The notes beneath the pieces are model-generated. The model searched no databases and was not told the DNA's origin. It saw only the letters and a list, made by a program, of their open reading frames with translations. A DNA stretch of 17,693 nucleotides, taken from NCBI GenBank assembly GCA_900550685.1, contig URTS01000027.1, forward strand, positions 1 through 17,693. Direction: 5' to 3'. The translations under genes and the position numbers were made by a program. Below, piece by piece: positions 1 through 8,191 of this stretch (its first letter is position 1; the number at the start of each line of letters is the position of its first letter). The stretch comes from an uncultured Oscillibacter sp. Lineage in GTDB: Bacteria; Bacillota; Clostridia; Oscillospirales; Oscillospiraceae.

Positions 1-1043
1 TTCCTGTTCACCCCCTCTTCACGGGTCTGCATTTTTCTGCGGAGCTGCCCGCAGGAGGCGTCCACATCGCCGCCAAGCTTGCGCCTCACGGTGACGTTCA
101 CGCCCTCGTCCTCAAGAATTTTTATAAACGCCTTCATATGTCCCGCCGTTGAGGGGGCAAACTGGCGCTCTTCAACATGGTTGAGCGGTATAAGGTTCAC
201 ATGCGCGCACACCGCTTTTGCGCGTTTTGCGAGCAGGCGGGCATGATACTCGGTGTCGTTCACACCGTCTATCATTGCGTATTCAAAGGATATACGCCGC
301 CCCGTTTTGTCATAATAGCGGCGGCAGCAGCGCATAAGCTCCTCCACACCACGGCCTCGGTTTGCCGGCATAATCTTAGACCTTGTCTCATCGTCCGGCG
401 CGTGCAGCGAGACAGACAGCGTGAGCTGCAGGTCACGCTCGGCCAGCGCGTCGAACTTCTCTGTGATACCGCAGGTGGACAGCGATATGTGCCGCATGCC
501 GATATTCAGCCCGTCGGGATGGTTCACCAGTTCCAGGAACCGCAGCACGTTGTCCAGATTATCCAGCGGTTCGCCGATGCCCATCAGAACGATGTTGGAA
601 ATGGGCAGTCCGGAGTCCTTCTGGGCGAAAATCACCTGGTCCAGGATTTCAGATGGTGTTAAGTCTCTCACCTTGCCGGCGATTGTAGATGCACAGAAAG
701 CGCACCCCATCCGGCAGCCCACCTGTGAGGAAACGCAGACGGTGTTGCCGTGGTGGTACTGCATGACCACCGTCTCGATGCAGTTGCCGTCCAGCAGTTC
801 CCACAGGTACTTGATGGTGCCGTCCAGCTTGGAAACCTGCTTCCGGGCCACGGTGGGCGCCGTGATATAGCACCGCTCCCTCAGCTTTTCCCGCAGGGGC
901 TTGGAGAGGTTGCTCATCTCGTCAAAGGACGTGACACCCTTATGGAGCCAGGTAAAAACCTGCTTGCCCCGGAAGGCAGGCTCCCCCATCTCTTTCAGGG
1001 TGGCCGTCATCTCTTCCAGGGTCTGGGATTTCAAATCGATCAT
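1..1043 (-). CDS. rlmN: 23S rRNA (adenine2503-C2)-methyltransferase RlmN, 3' end off the window
   Basis: Radical-SAM enzyme that methylates C2 of A2503 in 23S rRNA, and A37 in some tRNAs, in the cytoplasm. The frame is open from ATG at 1043 (starts MIDLKSQTLEEM) to the left edge: 347 codons with no stop, close to the family's usual 340-385, so only a short C-terminal tail is missing. The CxxxCxxC cluster motif is at C110, C114 and C117. C103 and C331 (in DASCGQLR) match the two cysteines that in E. coli (C118, C355) take part in the methyl-transfer chemistry. It starts 10 bases after the rsmB stop, with a purine-rich SD (CGAGGA). Codon use changes sharply along the gene: the first ~115 codons use CGG and ATC like the neighbours, while the distal half uses CGC, CGT and five ATA codons. 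Identification is near certain; the mosaic is discussed in findings. Confidence 0.96.
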   Translation of the reverse strand, partial: MIDLKSQTLEEMTATLKEMGEPAFRGKQVFTWLHKGVTSFDEMSNLSKPLREKLRERCYITAPTVARKQVSKLDGTIKYLWELLDGNCIETVVMQYHHGNTVCVSSQVGCRMGCAFCASTIAGKVRDLTPSEILDQVIFAQKDSGLPISNIVLMGIGEPLDNLDNVLRFLELVNHPDGLNIGMRHISLSTCGITEKFDALAERDLQLTLSVSLHAPDDETRSKIMPANRGRGVEELMRCCRRYYDKTGRRISFEYAMIDGVNDTEYHARLLAKRAKAVCAHVNLIPLNHVEERQFAPSTAGHMKAFIKILEDEGVNVTVRRKLGGDVDASCGQLRRKMQTREEGVNR

Positions 1044-1053
1044 AAATTCCTCG

Positions 1054-2373
1054 TTATGTCCGCTTCATGCGGCAGATGTAAAAGCCGTCGGTGCCGTGGC
1101 TCTGGGGCCAGAGGGTCAGCTGGCCCTCCGTCTCCCCCACCGGCTCCGGCAGGGTGAAGCCCTCCCGGCAAAATTCGCTGTGTTCCGCCAGGAACGCGTC
1201 CGTCACCTGCTCGTTTTCCTCCGGCAGGATAGTGCAGGTGGAGTACACCAGCACGCCGCCGGGAGCCACGTATCTGGCGGCGTTGTCCAGCAGCGCCGTC
1301 TGGATCACCGGCAGGGTAAAGAGATCGTCCGCCTTCTTATAGCGGATGTCCGGCTTCTTCCGGATGATGCCCAGACCCGAACAGGGCGCGTCCACCAGCA
1401 CCACGTCGAACCGCTCCGCCCATTCCGGACGGAACACCCGGCCGTCTCCGGCGGAGGTGGTGATGGAGGTCTGCCCCAGCCGGGCCGTCCCCTCCTGGAT
1501 ACGCTTCAGCTTGTTTTCGTGGAGGTCGCAGGAAACGATCTCCCCCTTGTCCTCCATGGCAAAGGCAGCGCTGAAGGATTTGCCGCCGGGAGCGGCGCAG
1601 AGATCCAGCACCTTTTGCCCCGGCTGCACCCCGGCGATCAGGGACACCAGCCGTGCGGCAGGGTCCTGCACCAGCAGCTTGCCGGTCCGGAAGGGTTCCA
1701 GGGTGGTCAGATCCCCGGCGCCGGTGAGTTCCAGGCAGCCCGGCACCCAGGGGTGCGGCTTTGCCGTCACGCCCCAGCCCGCCAGCTCCGCTGTCAGGCT
1801 TTCCCCATCGGTTTTCAGGGGATTGACCTGCACCGTCAGGGGCGGGGTGCTGTTGTCAGCCGCCAGAAAGGCTTCCGCCTCCTCCCGGCCCAGGATCGCC
1901 AACAGCCGCTTCACCAGCCACTTGGGGTGGCTGTACCGGATGGAGAGGTATTTCACCTCATCCCGCTCCGGGATGGGCGGCAGCGCCGTCTTATTTTGAG
2001 CGATCTTGCGGAGCACCGCGTTCACAAGGCCGGATGCCTGCCCTCTGCCGGAGATCTTCGCCAACTCCACGGAGGTATTCACCGCGGCGCTGTCCGGCAC
2101 CCGGTCCAGGTACAAGATCTGGTAAGCTCCCAGCCGCAGAATTTCCAGCAGCGGCGGCTGAAGATGATCCGGCTTCTGGGAGCAGTACGCGCTGAGGTAG
2201 AAATCCAACAACTGCTGGTTCTGGACCACGCCGTAAACCAATCGGCTGCACAGCGCTGCCTCCGGGCCCACCAAACCGTCCCGGCCTAACTGAGCTTTCA
2301 GAGCGGCGTCCGCCCAGGCATGGTTATTCCGACAGGACATCAGGACCCGCAGGGCCGTTTCCCGGGCGCCCAT
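1054..2373 (-). CDS. rsmB: 16S rRNA (cytosine967-C5)-methyltransferase RsmB
   Basis: SAM-dependent methyltransferase that makes m5C967 in 16S rRNA. The 439 residues fit the family. The N-terminal ~130 residues form the NusB-like RNA-binding domain (including VNAVLRKI near 117-124). The Rossmann methyltransferase domain follows: SAM-binding motif DLCAAPGGKS at 257-266, the DAPCSG motif at 328-333 (C331) and STC at 378-380, whose C380 is the expected nucleophile. The start ATG shares one base with the stop of the upstream peptidase gene (TGATG), which suggests translational coupling. It is followed after 10 bases by rlmN, so two rRNA methyltransferases are made together, as in many Firmicutes. 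Nothing is truncated. Confidence 0.96.
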   Translation of the reverse strand: MGARETALRVLMSCRNNHAWADAALKAQLGRDGLVGPEAALCSRLVYGVVQNQQLLDFYLSAYCSQKPDHLQPPLLEILRLGAYQILYLDRVPDSAAVNTSVELAKISGRGQASGLVNAVLRKIAQNKTALPPIPERDEVKYLSIRYSHPKWLVKRLLAILGREEAEAFLAADNSTPPLTVQVNPLKTDGESLTAELAGWGVTAKPHPWVPGCLELTGAGDLTTLEPFRTGKLLVQDPAARLVSLIAGVQPGQKVLDLCAAPGGKSFSAAFAMEDKGEIVSCDLHENKLKRIQEGTARLGQTSITTSAGDGRVFRPEWAERFDVVLVDAPCSGLGIIRKKPDIRYKKADDLFTLPVIQTALLDNAARYVAPGGVLVYSTCTILPEENEQVTDAFLAEHSEFCREGFTLPEPVGETEGQLTLWPQSHGTDGFYICRMKRT

Positions 2374-3110
2374 CAGTTGTCCCTCCGGCCCCGGTTGCTG
2401 CGGCCCAGGAAAATGAGGACATAGCGCAGCAGCTGCAGGGCGGACATCAGCAGAGCCGCCACATAGGTCAGCGCCGCCGCCTTCAGCACCTTTTTCGCCC
2501 CGGACAGCTCATCGTCATACAAAAGCTGTTCATTTTCCAGCGTCTGCAAGGCCCGGTGGGATGCGTTGAACTCCACCGGCAGGGTGATAAGCTGGAACAG
2601 GGTGGTCAGGGAGAACAACAGAATACCGATCAAAAACAGGGACTGGCTGTAGAGGATCATACCCACCAGCAGCAGAACAAAGGAAAACTTGGAGCCGATC
2701 TGGGTGGCGGGAATGATAGCCGTCCGCAGCCGCACCGGGCCGTAATTCTCGGCATACTGCACGGCGTGGCCCGCCTCGTGGGCCGCCACGCCTACCGCTG
2801 CGATAGAGGCGGAATTGTAGACGTTTTCCGACAGGGAAATGCTGTTGTCCCGGGGATCATAGTGGTCCGTCAGGTTGCCGGAGCAGGGCCGGATGGCCAC
2901 ATCATAGACGCCGTGGGCCCGGAGCACTGCTTCTGCCGCCTGGGCGCCGGTGAGGTGCCGCCGGTTGGCAACGCCGCTGTAGCGCTTGAAATTGCCGCTG
3001 ACCTGGGCCTGGGCCCAGAGGGACAGGAGCAGCACGGGGATCAGCAGGATGCAGTAAATATTATTGGCCAGAAAATCGCCGTAACCGCCGTAATAACCGT
3101 AATAAGGCAT
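2373..3110 (-). CDS. Membrane zinc metallopeptidase, YugP family
   Basis: Probable integral-membrane zinc protease of the neutral metallopeptidase family that includes B. subtilis YugP (245 residues here; family usually about 225-240). The zinc motif HEAGH is at 111-115, and E180 in LPVEFNASHRA is a plausible third ligand. Hydrophobic segments lie at about 18-34, 142-178 (probably two helices) and 212-236. The N-terminus is Tyr/Gly-rich (MPYYGYYGGYGDF). The start is fixed by GGAGG six bases upstream of ATG, 13 bases after the fmt stop, and the stop overlaps the rsmB start by one base. The substrate is unknown. The family is recognised from the motif and layout; function beyond a putative protease is not established by the sequence. 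Confidence 0.9.
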   Translation of the reverse strand: MPYYGYYGGYGDFLANNIYCILLIPVLLLSLWAQAQVSGNFKRYSGVANRRHLTGAQAAEAVLRAHGVYDVAIRPCSGNLTDHYDPRDNSISLSENVYNSASIAAVGVAAHEAGHAVQYAENYGPVRLRTAIIPATQIGSKFSFVLLLVGMILYSQSLFLIGILLFSLTTLFQLITLPVEFNASHRALQTLENEQLLYDDELSGAKKVLKAAALTYVAALLMSALQLLRYVLIFLGRSNRGRRDN

Positions 3111-3123
3111 GGGGTTCCTCCAA

Positions 3124-4035
3124 TCAGATATGCATGGGATGGCCCAGCAGATAGGCCGCGGCGCTCATGCGCTTGCCGCCCTCCGCCTGAAGTTCTGTGA
3201 TCCACAGGCTCTGCCCATCGCCGCAGGCCACCTCAATGCCCTTTTTCCCTGCAGAGAGCAGGGTGCCGGGGGCCTTGGCCGTCTCGCCGCCGGGGGCGGT
3301 CTTATAGATCTTGAACCGCTGGCCCGCCAGCTCCGCCGCGGCGCAGGGCCAGGGGATCAGGCCCCGGACCTGGTTGCGGATGGCCGCCATGGGCTTCGTC
3401 CAGTCAATGGGAGACAGCTCCCGGGACAGCATAGGTGCAAAGGTCACCTGACTGCCGTCCTGGGGCGTCCGAGCGGCGGTGCCGTCCGCCAGGGTGGGGA
3501 TGGTCTCAGACAGGGTCTGGGCCCCCAGCTCCGCCAGCCGGTCCCACAGCATGGGCAGGTCCTCCTCCGGGTCGATGGGGGTTTTTGCTGCCCGGATCAC
3601 GTCGCCTGCGTCCAGTTCCTCCGCCATATACATGATGGAGACGCCGGTCTCCGCGTCGCCGTTGAGCATGGCCCAGTTGATGGGAGCCGCCCCCCGGTAT
3701 TTGGGCAGCAGAGACGCATGAACGTTCACGCAGCCAAGGGGCGGCACATCCAGAATGTCCTTAGGCAGGATGCGGCCATAGGCCACCACCACGATCAGCT
3801 CCGGATGCAGGGATTTCACAATCTCCAGGGCCGTGCCGTCTCGCATTTTCACCGGCTGGTACACAGTCAGGCCATGTGACAAGGCATACTCCTTCACAGG
3901 AGAAAAGGTCACCTTATTCCGGTTCCGGGGCTTGTCCGGCTGGGTGAACACGCCGCAGATCTCATGGCCGTCCTCCACCAGGCGCTTCAGGGACACCGCC
4001 GCGAAGTCCGGCGTGCCCATAAACAGGATCCGCAT
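3124..4035 (-). CDS. fmt: Methionyl-tRNA formyltransferase
   Basis: Transfers a formyl group from 10-formyl-tetrahydrofolate to Met-tRNA(fMet) for translation initiation. The 303 residues match the usual length (about 310). It begins with MRILFMGTPDFA, typical of the family. The folate-binding and catalytic region has N104, H106, the loop SLLPKYRGAAPI at 108-119 and LDAGD at 141-145. The C-terminal OB-like domain covers roughly residue 205 to the end. The ATG overlaps the def stop by one base (TAATG), pairing the enzyme that adds the formyl group with the one that removes it, an arrangement common across bacteria. All key residues are present. Confidence 0.97.
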   Translation of the reverse strand: MRILFMGTPDFAAVSLKRLVEDGHEICGVFTQPDKPRNRNKVTFSPVKEYALSHGLTVYQPVKMRDGTALEIVKSLHPELIVVVAYGRILPKDILDVPPLGCVNVHASLLPKYRGAAPINWAMLNGDAETGVSIMYMAEELDAGDVIRAAKTPIDPEEDLPMLWDRLAELGAQTLSETIPTLADGTAARTPQDGSQVTFAPMLSRELSPIDWTKPMAAIRNQVRGLIPWPCAAAELAGQRFKIYKTAPGGETAKAPGTLLSAGKKGIEVACGDGQSLWITELQAEGGKRMSAAAYLLGHPMHI

Positions 4036-4526
4036 TACTCCTCGCCCTCCAGGTACTCTTTCAGCTCCTCGTCGGTAAGGAAATGGTCGATGTGCTCCAC
4101 AAACAAGTGGCCGTCCAGATGCTCGATCTCATGGCAGAAGGCCCGGGCCGTCAGGCCCTCGGCCTCCGCCTCGAACCAATCGCCGTCCCGGTCCTGGGCA
4201 CGGACCCGCACCCGGTTGGGCCGGGTGACGATGCCCCACTTGCCGGGCAGGCTCAGGCAGCCCTCCAGGCCCGTCTGCTCGCCGCTCTGGGCGATGATCT
4301 CCGGGTTGACCAGCTCCAGATACTCCTCGCTCTCCTCGTCCAGCACCAGGCACACCCGGCGCAGGATCCCCACCTGGGGGGCGGCCAGACCGGCGCCGTT
4401 GGCGTCCGCCAGCGTCTCCGCCATATCGTCCAGCAGGTCATGCAGCCGCCGGTCAAACTTCACCACCGGGCGGCAGACCTTCGTCAGGCACTCGTCGCCC
4501 TGTTCCACGATCTTTCGTAATGCCAT
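4035..4526 (-). CDS. def: Peptide deformylase
   Basis: Metalloenzyme (usually Fe2+ or Zn2+) that removes the formyl group from nascent proteins. I place the start at 4526 (MALRKIVEQGDE) because AAGGAGG lies seven bases upstream; the frame stays open further upstream to 4583 but that would overlap priA and bypass the SD. This gives 163 residues, typical of the short type. The three signature motifs are GAGLAAPQ at 44-51, EGCLS at 88-92 with metal ligand C90, and HEIEH at 132-136 (metal ligands H132 and H136, catalytic E133). The last motif is usually HExDH; the Asp-to-Glu change is mild. A 31-base gap after the priA stop holds the SD. Confidence 0.97.
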   Translation of the reverse strand: MALRKIVEQGDECLTKVCRPVVKFDRRLHDLLDDMAETLADANGAGLAAPQVGILRRVCLVLDEESEEYLELVNPEIIAQSGEQTGLEGCLSLPGKWGIVTRPNRVRVRAQDRDGDWFEAEAEGLTARAFCHEIEHLDGHLFVEHIDHFLTDEELKEYLEGEE

Positions 4527-4557
4527 GATGGCACCTCCTTGATTTGTCGCGGCAGCG

Positions 4558-7017
4558 TCAGTCCGCCGCGTTATGGTCCACAAAAATATTCAGTCCCCGG
4601 TTGGCGCTGTCCTTGGCAAAGGTCTTTTGCAGCCAGGCCAGCATCTCCCGGGTAGGCTTATCGTTCCGGCCCACTAGGGTGCAGCGATAGCGGAACCGGT
4701 TGTTCACCTTTACCACCGACGCCGGGGCAGGGCCCAGAACCTCCGGCTCCCCGGCGGCCAGCTCCGGCCTCAGGCACAGCTGCCGCAGCGTTTCCCGGAC
4801 GGCAGCAGCGGCCCGGAGCACCCGGCCCTCCTCCGTTCCGGAAACGGTGACGGTGAAAATATCCGCAAAGGGCGGATAGCGCCGCAGACGGCGCATCCGG
4901 ATCTCACTTTCGTAAAAGGCATCGTAATCCTGCCGGGCGGCACACTGGATCACGTCGTTTCCCGGCGTATAGGTCTGAATAACGGCCCGGCCTGTCTTGC
5001 TGCCCCGGCCGGCCCGGCCCACCACCTGGGTCAGCAGGCTGAAGGTCCGCTCTGCCGCCCGGTAATTGTCCACGTACAGAGAAATATCCGCCGACAAAAC
5101 GCCTACCAGGGTCACGTTTTCAAAATCCAGCCCCTTGGCTACCATCTGGGTGCCCAGCAGGATGGGGACCCGCTCCTTTTCAAAGGTCTGCAGGATCTCC
5201 TCATGGCCTCCGGCGGTGGTGTCGGCGTCCATCCGCAGGATGCCCGTCTCCGGGAACAGTTCCCGCAGCTCCTCCTCCACCTTCTGGGTGCCTGCGCCGA
5301 TGCGCTTCATCCAGCCGCCGCATTCGGGGCAGGTCTCCGTCACCGGCTGGGAGTGGCCGCAGTAGTGGCACATGAGGCGCCCGTTGGCGGAATGGTAGGT
5401 CATGGCCACGCTGCACCGTGGGCACTGGGGCACATAGCCCCACTCTCCGCACAGGAGGTACCGGCTGCTGCCCCGGCGGTTCAGAAACAAAATACTCTGC
5501 TCCCCGGCGGCCAGATTCCGCTCCAGTTCCTGCCGCAGGGGAGCGCTGATAAGGCCGGGATTTCCGGCCAGCACCTCCTGCCGCATGTCCGCGATCAGCA
5601 CCTGGGGCAGAGCGCTTTCGTTGTAGCGCCGCCGCAGCAGCGCCTTTTGGTAGGTCCCCTGCTCCGCCGCCCAGGCGGATTCCACCGTAGGGGTGGCAGA
5701 GCCCAGTACCAGGGCCGCGCCTTCCCGGGCGCAGAGGTACTTGGCTACCTCCCGGGTATCATAGCAGGGCGCATTTTCCGATTGATAGCTCCCCTCCTGC
5801 TCCTCGTCCATGATGATGAGGCCCAGATTTTTCAGGGGCGCGAACAGAGCGGAGCGGGTCCCCAGCACCACGTCCACCTCTCCCCGGCGGATGCGCTTCC
5901 ACTGGTCGTAGCGCTCCGTCATTTTCAGGGAACTGTGGAGCATGGCGGCCTTTTCACCGAAATAGGAGCTGAACTTCCGCATCATTTGGGGCGTCAGCAC
6001 GATCTCCGGCACCAGCACCATAGCGGTCTTTCCCAATGCCAGTGTTTCCTGAACCAGCCGCAGATAAACCTGGGTCTTGCCGCTGCCGGTCACGCCCCGC
6101 AGCAGCGTCACGGAGGGCCGCTCCTCCCGGACCCGGCCCAGGATCTCCTCAAAAGCCGTCTCCTGCTCCTCATTCAGCAGAATCTCCGGCCCCGGCTCCA
6201 CATCCTCAAAGGACGGCACCCGCAGCTCCTCTTCATCGGAAAAGGCGATCAGTCCCGCCTTTTCCATGGACTTGAGGGTCCGGGGGGACGCGCCGGTGTA
6301 GTAGCAGACTTCTGCCGCCGGGGTCCGTCCCGCCGCAGCCAGAAAGCTGACGACCTCATACCGGGCCGGAGCGGAGCGCCGCTTGGGCTCCGTCAGGGCA
6401 AAAGCATCCCCGGTGTCGATGGCCAGCTCCACCATCCGGTGGAACTTGTCCCCCACCTTCCGGCGGGCATTGGTCTCACAGGTGAGGATCCCGGCCTTTT
6501 TCAGGGCCTTCAGTGTTTTTTCCGCTTCAACCCCCAAAGTGTCCCGCAGAAGCTGGATCTCCGCCCGGCCTCCCTGCTGCGCCAGCAGGTCCAGCGCCTG
6601 CCATGCGCCGGGAATGGCCGCCGCGGCGGACCGGGCCGCCTCCGCTTCCATATGCAGGGACCAGACCTCCCGGAGCCCGTACCACAGTCCGGTGGGGAGA
6701 ATGGTTTTTACCGCCTCGAACACCGTGCAGAAATACCGGCCCCGCATCCACAGGGCCAGGTCGATCCCAGCCTTGTCCAATACCGGCTCCGGGTCCAGCA
6801 CGCTGCGGATGGCCTTTACCCCCGGCAGCTTGGGCTCCGGGGACCGGGCCAGGATCAGGCCCTCGCTCTCCTTGTTGCCCCGGCCAAAGGGCACCACCAC
6901 CCGGACGCCAGGCACCGCCGCATCCGACAGATGTTCCGGCACCAGGTAGCTGTAGGGCTTATCAATGGAATAGGGCGCGGCGCTGACCGCAACCTTTACC
7001 ATGTCCGCGGTCTCCAT
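4558..7017 (-). CDS. priA: Primosomal protein N' (replication restart helicase PriA)
   Basis: Superfamily-2 3'-5' DNA helicase that recognises stalled forks and loads the replicative helicase. It has 819 residues, within the family range (730-830). The DNA-binding N-terminal region covers about 1-280. Walker A is GVTGSGKT at 308-315, the Walker B region reads MDEEQ (DEEQ at 404-407, where DEEH is usual), and GSATP is at 439-443. The zinc-binding insertion has C523, C532/C535, C550/C553 and C563/C566. The position of the eighth expected ligand (E. coli C439) is W526 here (TGG). The C-terminal helicase motifs include LLGTQMVAKGLDF (620-632) and QVVGRAGR (664-671). ATG at 7017 is preceded by GGAGG about 10 bases upstream; ATG at 7002 is an alternative. 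coaBC, usually between rpoZ and priA in Firmicutes, is absent. Confidence 0.97.
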   Translation of the reverse strand: METADMVKVAVSAAPYSIDKPYSYLVPEHLSDAAVPGVRVVVPFGRGNKESEGLILARSPEPKLPGVKAIRSVLDPEPVLDKAGIDLALWMRGRYFCTVFEAVKTILPTGLWYGLREVWSLHMEAEAARSAAAAIPGAWQALDLLAQQGGRAEIQLLRDTLGVEAEKTLKALKKAGILTCETNARRKVGDKFHRMVELAIDTGDAFALTEPKRRSAPARYEVVSFLAAAGRTPAAEVCYYTGASPRTLKSMEKAGLIAFSDEEELRVPSFEDVEPGPEILLNEEQETAFEEILGRVREERPSVTLLRGVTGSGKTQVYLRLVQETLALGKTAMVLVPEIVLTPQMMRKFSSYFGEKAAMLHSSLKMTERYDQWKRIRRGEVDVVLGTRSALFAPLKNLGLIIMDEEQEGSYQSENAPCYDTREVAKYLCAREGAALVLGSATPTVESAWAAEQGTYQKALLRRRYNESALPQVLIADMRQEVLAGNPGLISAPLRQELERNLAAGEQSILFLNRRGSSRYLLCGEWGYVPQCPRCSVAMTYHSANGRLMCHYCGHSQPVTETCPECGGWMKRIGAGTQKVEEELRELFPETGILRMDADTTAGGHEEILQTFEKERVPILLGTQMVAKGLDFENVTLVGVLSADISLYVDNYRAAERTFSLLTQVVGRAGRGSKTGRAVIQTYTPGNDVIQCAARQDYDAFYESEIRMRRLRRYPPFADIFTVTVSGTEEGRVLRAAAAVRETLRQLCLRPELAAGEPEVLGPAPASVVKVNNRFRYRCTLVGRNDKPTREMLAWLQKTFAKDSANRGLNIFVDHNAAD

Positions 7018-7049
7018 GCCTCGCCCTCCTCCAAGTGCTTGTTTTCCGG

Positions 7050-7268
7050 TCAGTTATCCACAGAAATGGTCAGGTCCATGCCGCTGGCGTCGATCTTGCC
7101 GTCAGCCACCTCATGAATGGCCAGAGTGACGGGCTTCTCGTCCAGCTGAACACCGGCGTCCTCGGCGTCCTCAGCGATCTGCCGGGCACGGAGGGCCACC
7201 ACGTTCACCAGCATATAGCGGTTGGGGATGTGACTGTTGAGCTTGCTCATAGCGGGATACAGCATCAT
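7050..7268 (-). CDS. rpoZ: DNA-directed RNA polymerase omega subunit
   Basis: Small subunit that helps fold and assemble beta' in RNA polymerase. It has 72 residues with the conserved core NRYMLVNVVALRARQIAED (about 16-34) and LDEKPVTLAIHEVADGKI after it. It lies between gmk and priA, the expected place in Firmicutes. Two adjacent ATGs (7268, 7265) could start it; GGAAG is nine bases upstream of the first. The 87-base gap from gmk contains a small perfect hairpin (7288-7300). Confidence 0.93.
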   Translation of the reverse strand: MMLYPAMSKLNSHIPNRYMLVNVVALRARQIAEDAEDAGVQLDEKPVTLAIHEVADGKIDASGMDLTISVDN

Positions 7269-7355
7269 AATGATCTACTTCCAATCTGCCGCTGTGCGGC
7301 TTGAATTTTTATTGTACAGGGTATCATCGATTAACGAGGGCAAGATATCCGGCAG

Positions 7356-7949
7356 TTACTCCGCCAGAATGGACATCCGCTCCTTGGGTTTGCAGTGCTC
7401 GGCGGTGATGATGGCGTCCAGTTCCCGGACGGCGTCCTCCACCGTGTCGTTGATGACGAAATAATCGTAGGTGTGGGCCGTCTGGAACTCCACCTTGGCC
7501 CGCAGCAGGCGCTTCTGCACCTTGTCGGGATCATCGGTGCCCCGGTCCTTCAGCCGGCGCTCCAGTTCCTTCCAGCTGGGGGGCGCAATAAAAATGCGCA
7601 CGGTGTCCGGCCGCTTGCTGGTCACCTGGATGGCGCCCTGGACCTCAATGTCCAGAATCACATCCTGGCCCTTTTCCATGGCTTGGTCCACAAAGCGCTT
7701 GGGGGTGCCGTAGAAATTGCCCACGTACTCCGCGTACTCCAAAAACTGGTCCATGGCGATCCACTTGCGGAAGGAATCCACGTCCATGAAATGGTAGTGG
7801 ATGCCGTCCAACTCACCGGGCCGGGGCGGCCGGGTGGTGGCGGACACGGAAAAATACAGGTTCTTCCGCTTTTCCAGCAGGGCCTTGAGCACCGTGCTCT
7901 TGCCCACGCCGGAAGGTCCGGAAACAATAAATGTCTTTCCCTTCATCAT
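7356..7949 (-). CDS. gmk: Guanylate kinase
   Basis: Phosphorylates GMP (and dGMP) to GDP with ATP, an essential step in guanine nucleotide supply. It has 197 residues. The P-loop GPSGVGKS is at 11-18, followed by the GMP-binding stretch SVSATTRPPRPGE (about 34-46) and the family segment VILDIEVQGA (about 94-103). The lid region carries RRLKDRGTDD. Two ATGs occur in tandem; the first (7949) has AGGAG eight bases upstream and overlaps the remA stop by four bases (ATGA). It is followed by rpoZ. The sequence is fully typical. Confidence 0.97.
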   Translation of the reverse strand: MMKGKTFIVSGPSGVGKSTVLKALLEKRKNLYFSVSATTRPPRPGELDGIHYHFMDVDSFRKWIAMDQFLEYAEYVGNFYGTPKRFVDQAMEKGQDVILDIEVQGAIQVTSKRPDTVRIFIAPPSWKELERRLKDRGTDDPDKVQKRLLRAKVEFQTAHTYDYFVINDTVEDAVRELDAIITAEHCKPKERMSILAE

Positions 7950-8188
7950 ATCTCTTTCTCCTGCTCCTTCGGGCTGAACCGCTCCGGCGGCAGCGCCGAT
8001 AAAATCACATGGTCGCTGTCCATAATGAAAATGGACGCGGTCTTGCGGCCGTAGGTGGCGTCAATGAGCATCCCACGCTCCCGGGTCTCCTGCACCATCC
8101 GCTTGATGGGCGCGGAATCCGGACTGACGATGGCCACCAGCCGCTCCTGGGACACCAGGTTGCCAAAACCGATGTTGATCAGCTTCAT
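7946..8188 (-). CDS. remA: RemA/DUF370 family regulator
   Basis: 80-residue protein of the RemA (DUF370) family. In B. subtilis RemA is a DNA-binding activator of extracellular matrix and osmoprotection genes that forms ring-like oligomers. The sequence shows the family hallmarks MKLINIGFGN at the start, SPDSAPIKR, IDATYGRKT and the hydrophobic SIFIMDSDHVILS. GGAG lies seven bases upstream of ATG, and only three bases separate it from the yicC stop. In B. subtilis the same neighbours (yloC, gmk, rpoZ) flank it. The regulatory targets in this organism are unknown; in Clostridia the gene is often kept without a known biofilm system. Confidence 0.94.
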   Translation of the reverse strand: MKLINIGFGNLVSQERLVAIVSPDSAPIKRMVQETRERGMLIDATYGRKTASIFIMDSDHVILSALPPERFSPKEQEKEI

Positions 8189-8191
8189 GGC

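Noticed and set aside
901..2289. Long plus-strand open frame (462 codons) opposite rsmB and the start of rlmN
   Set aside because: Shadow of rsmB; it spans two real genes, and its composition is typical of antisense frames.
5203..7116. A 637-codon open frame on the plus strand opposite priA
   Set aside because: It is a shadow produced by high GC and codon bias; the minus strand holds a complete PriA with all motifs, and the plus translation is rich in Gly, His, Gln and Pro without any domain.
7311..7339. Possible promoter before rpoZ (TACAAT)
   Set aside because: No acceptable -35 box at 16-18 bases; the nearest TTGCCC is 21 bases away.
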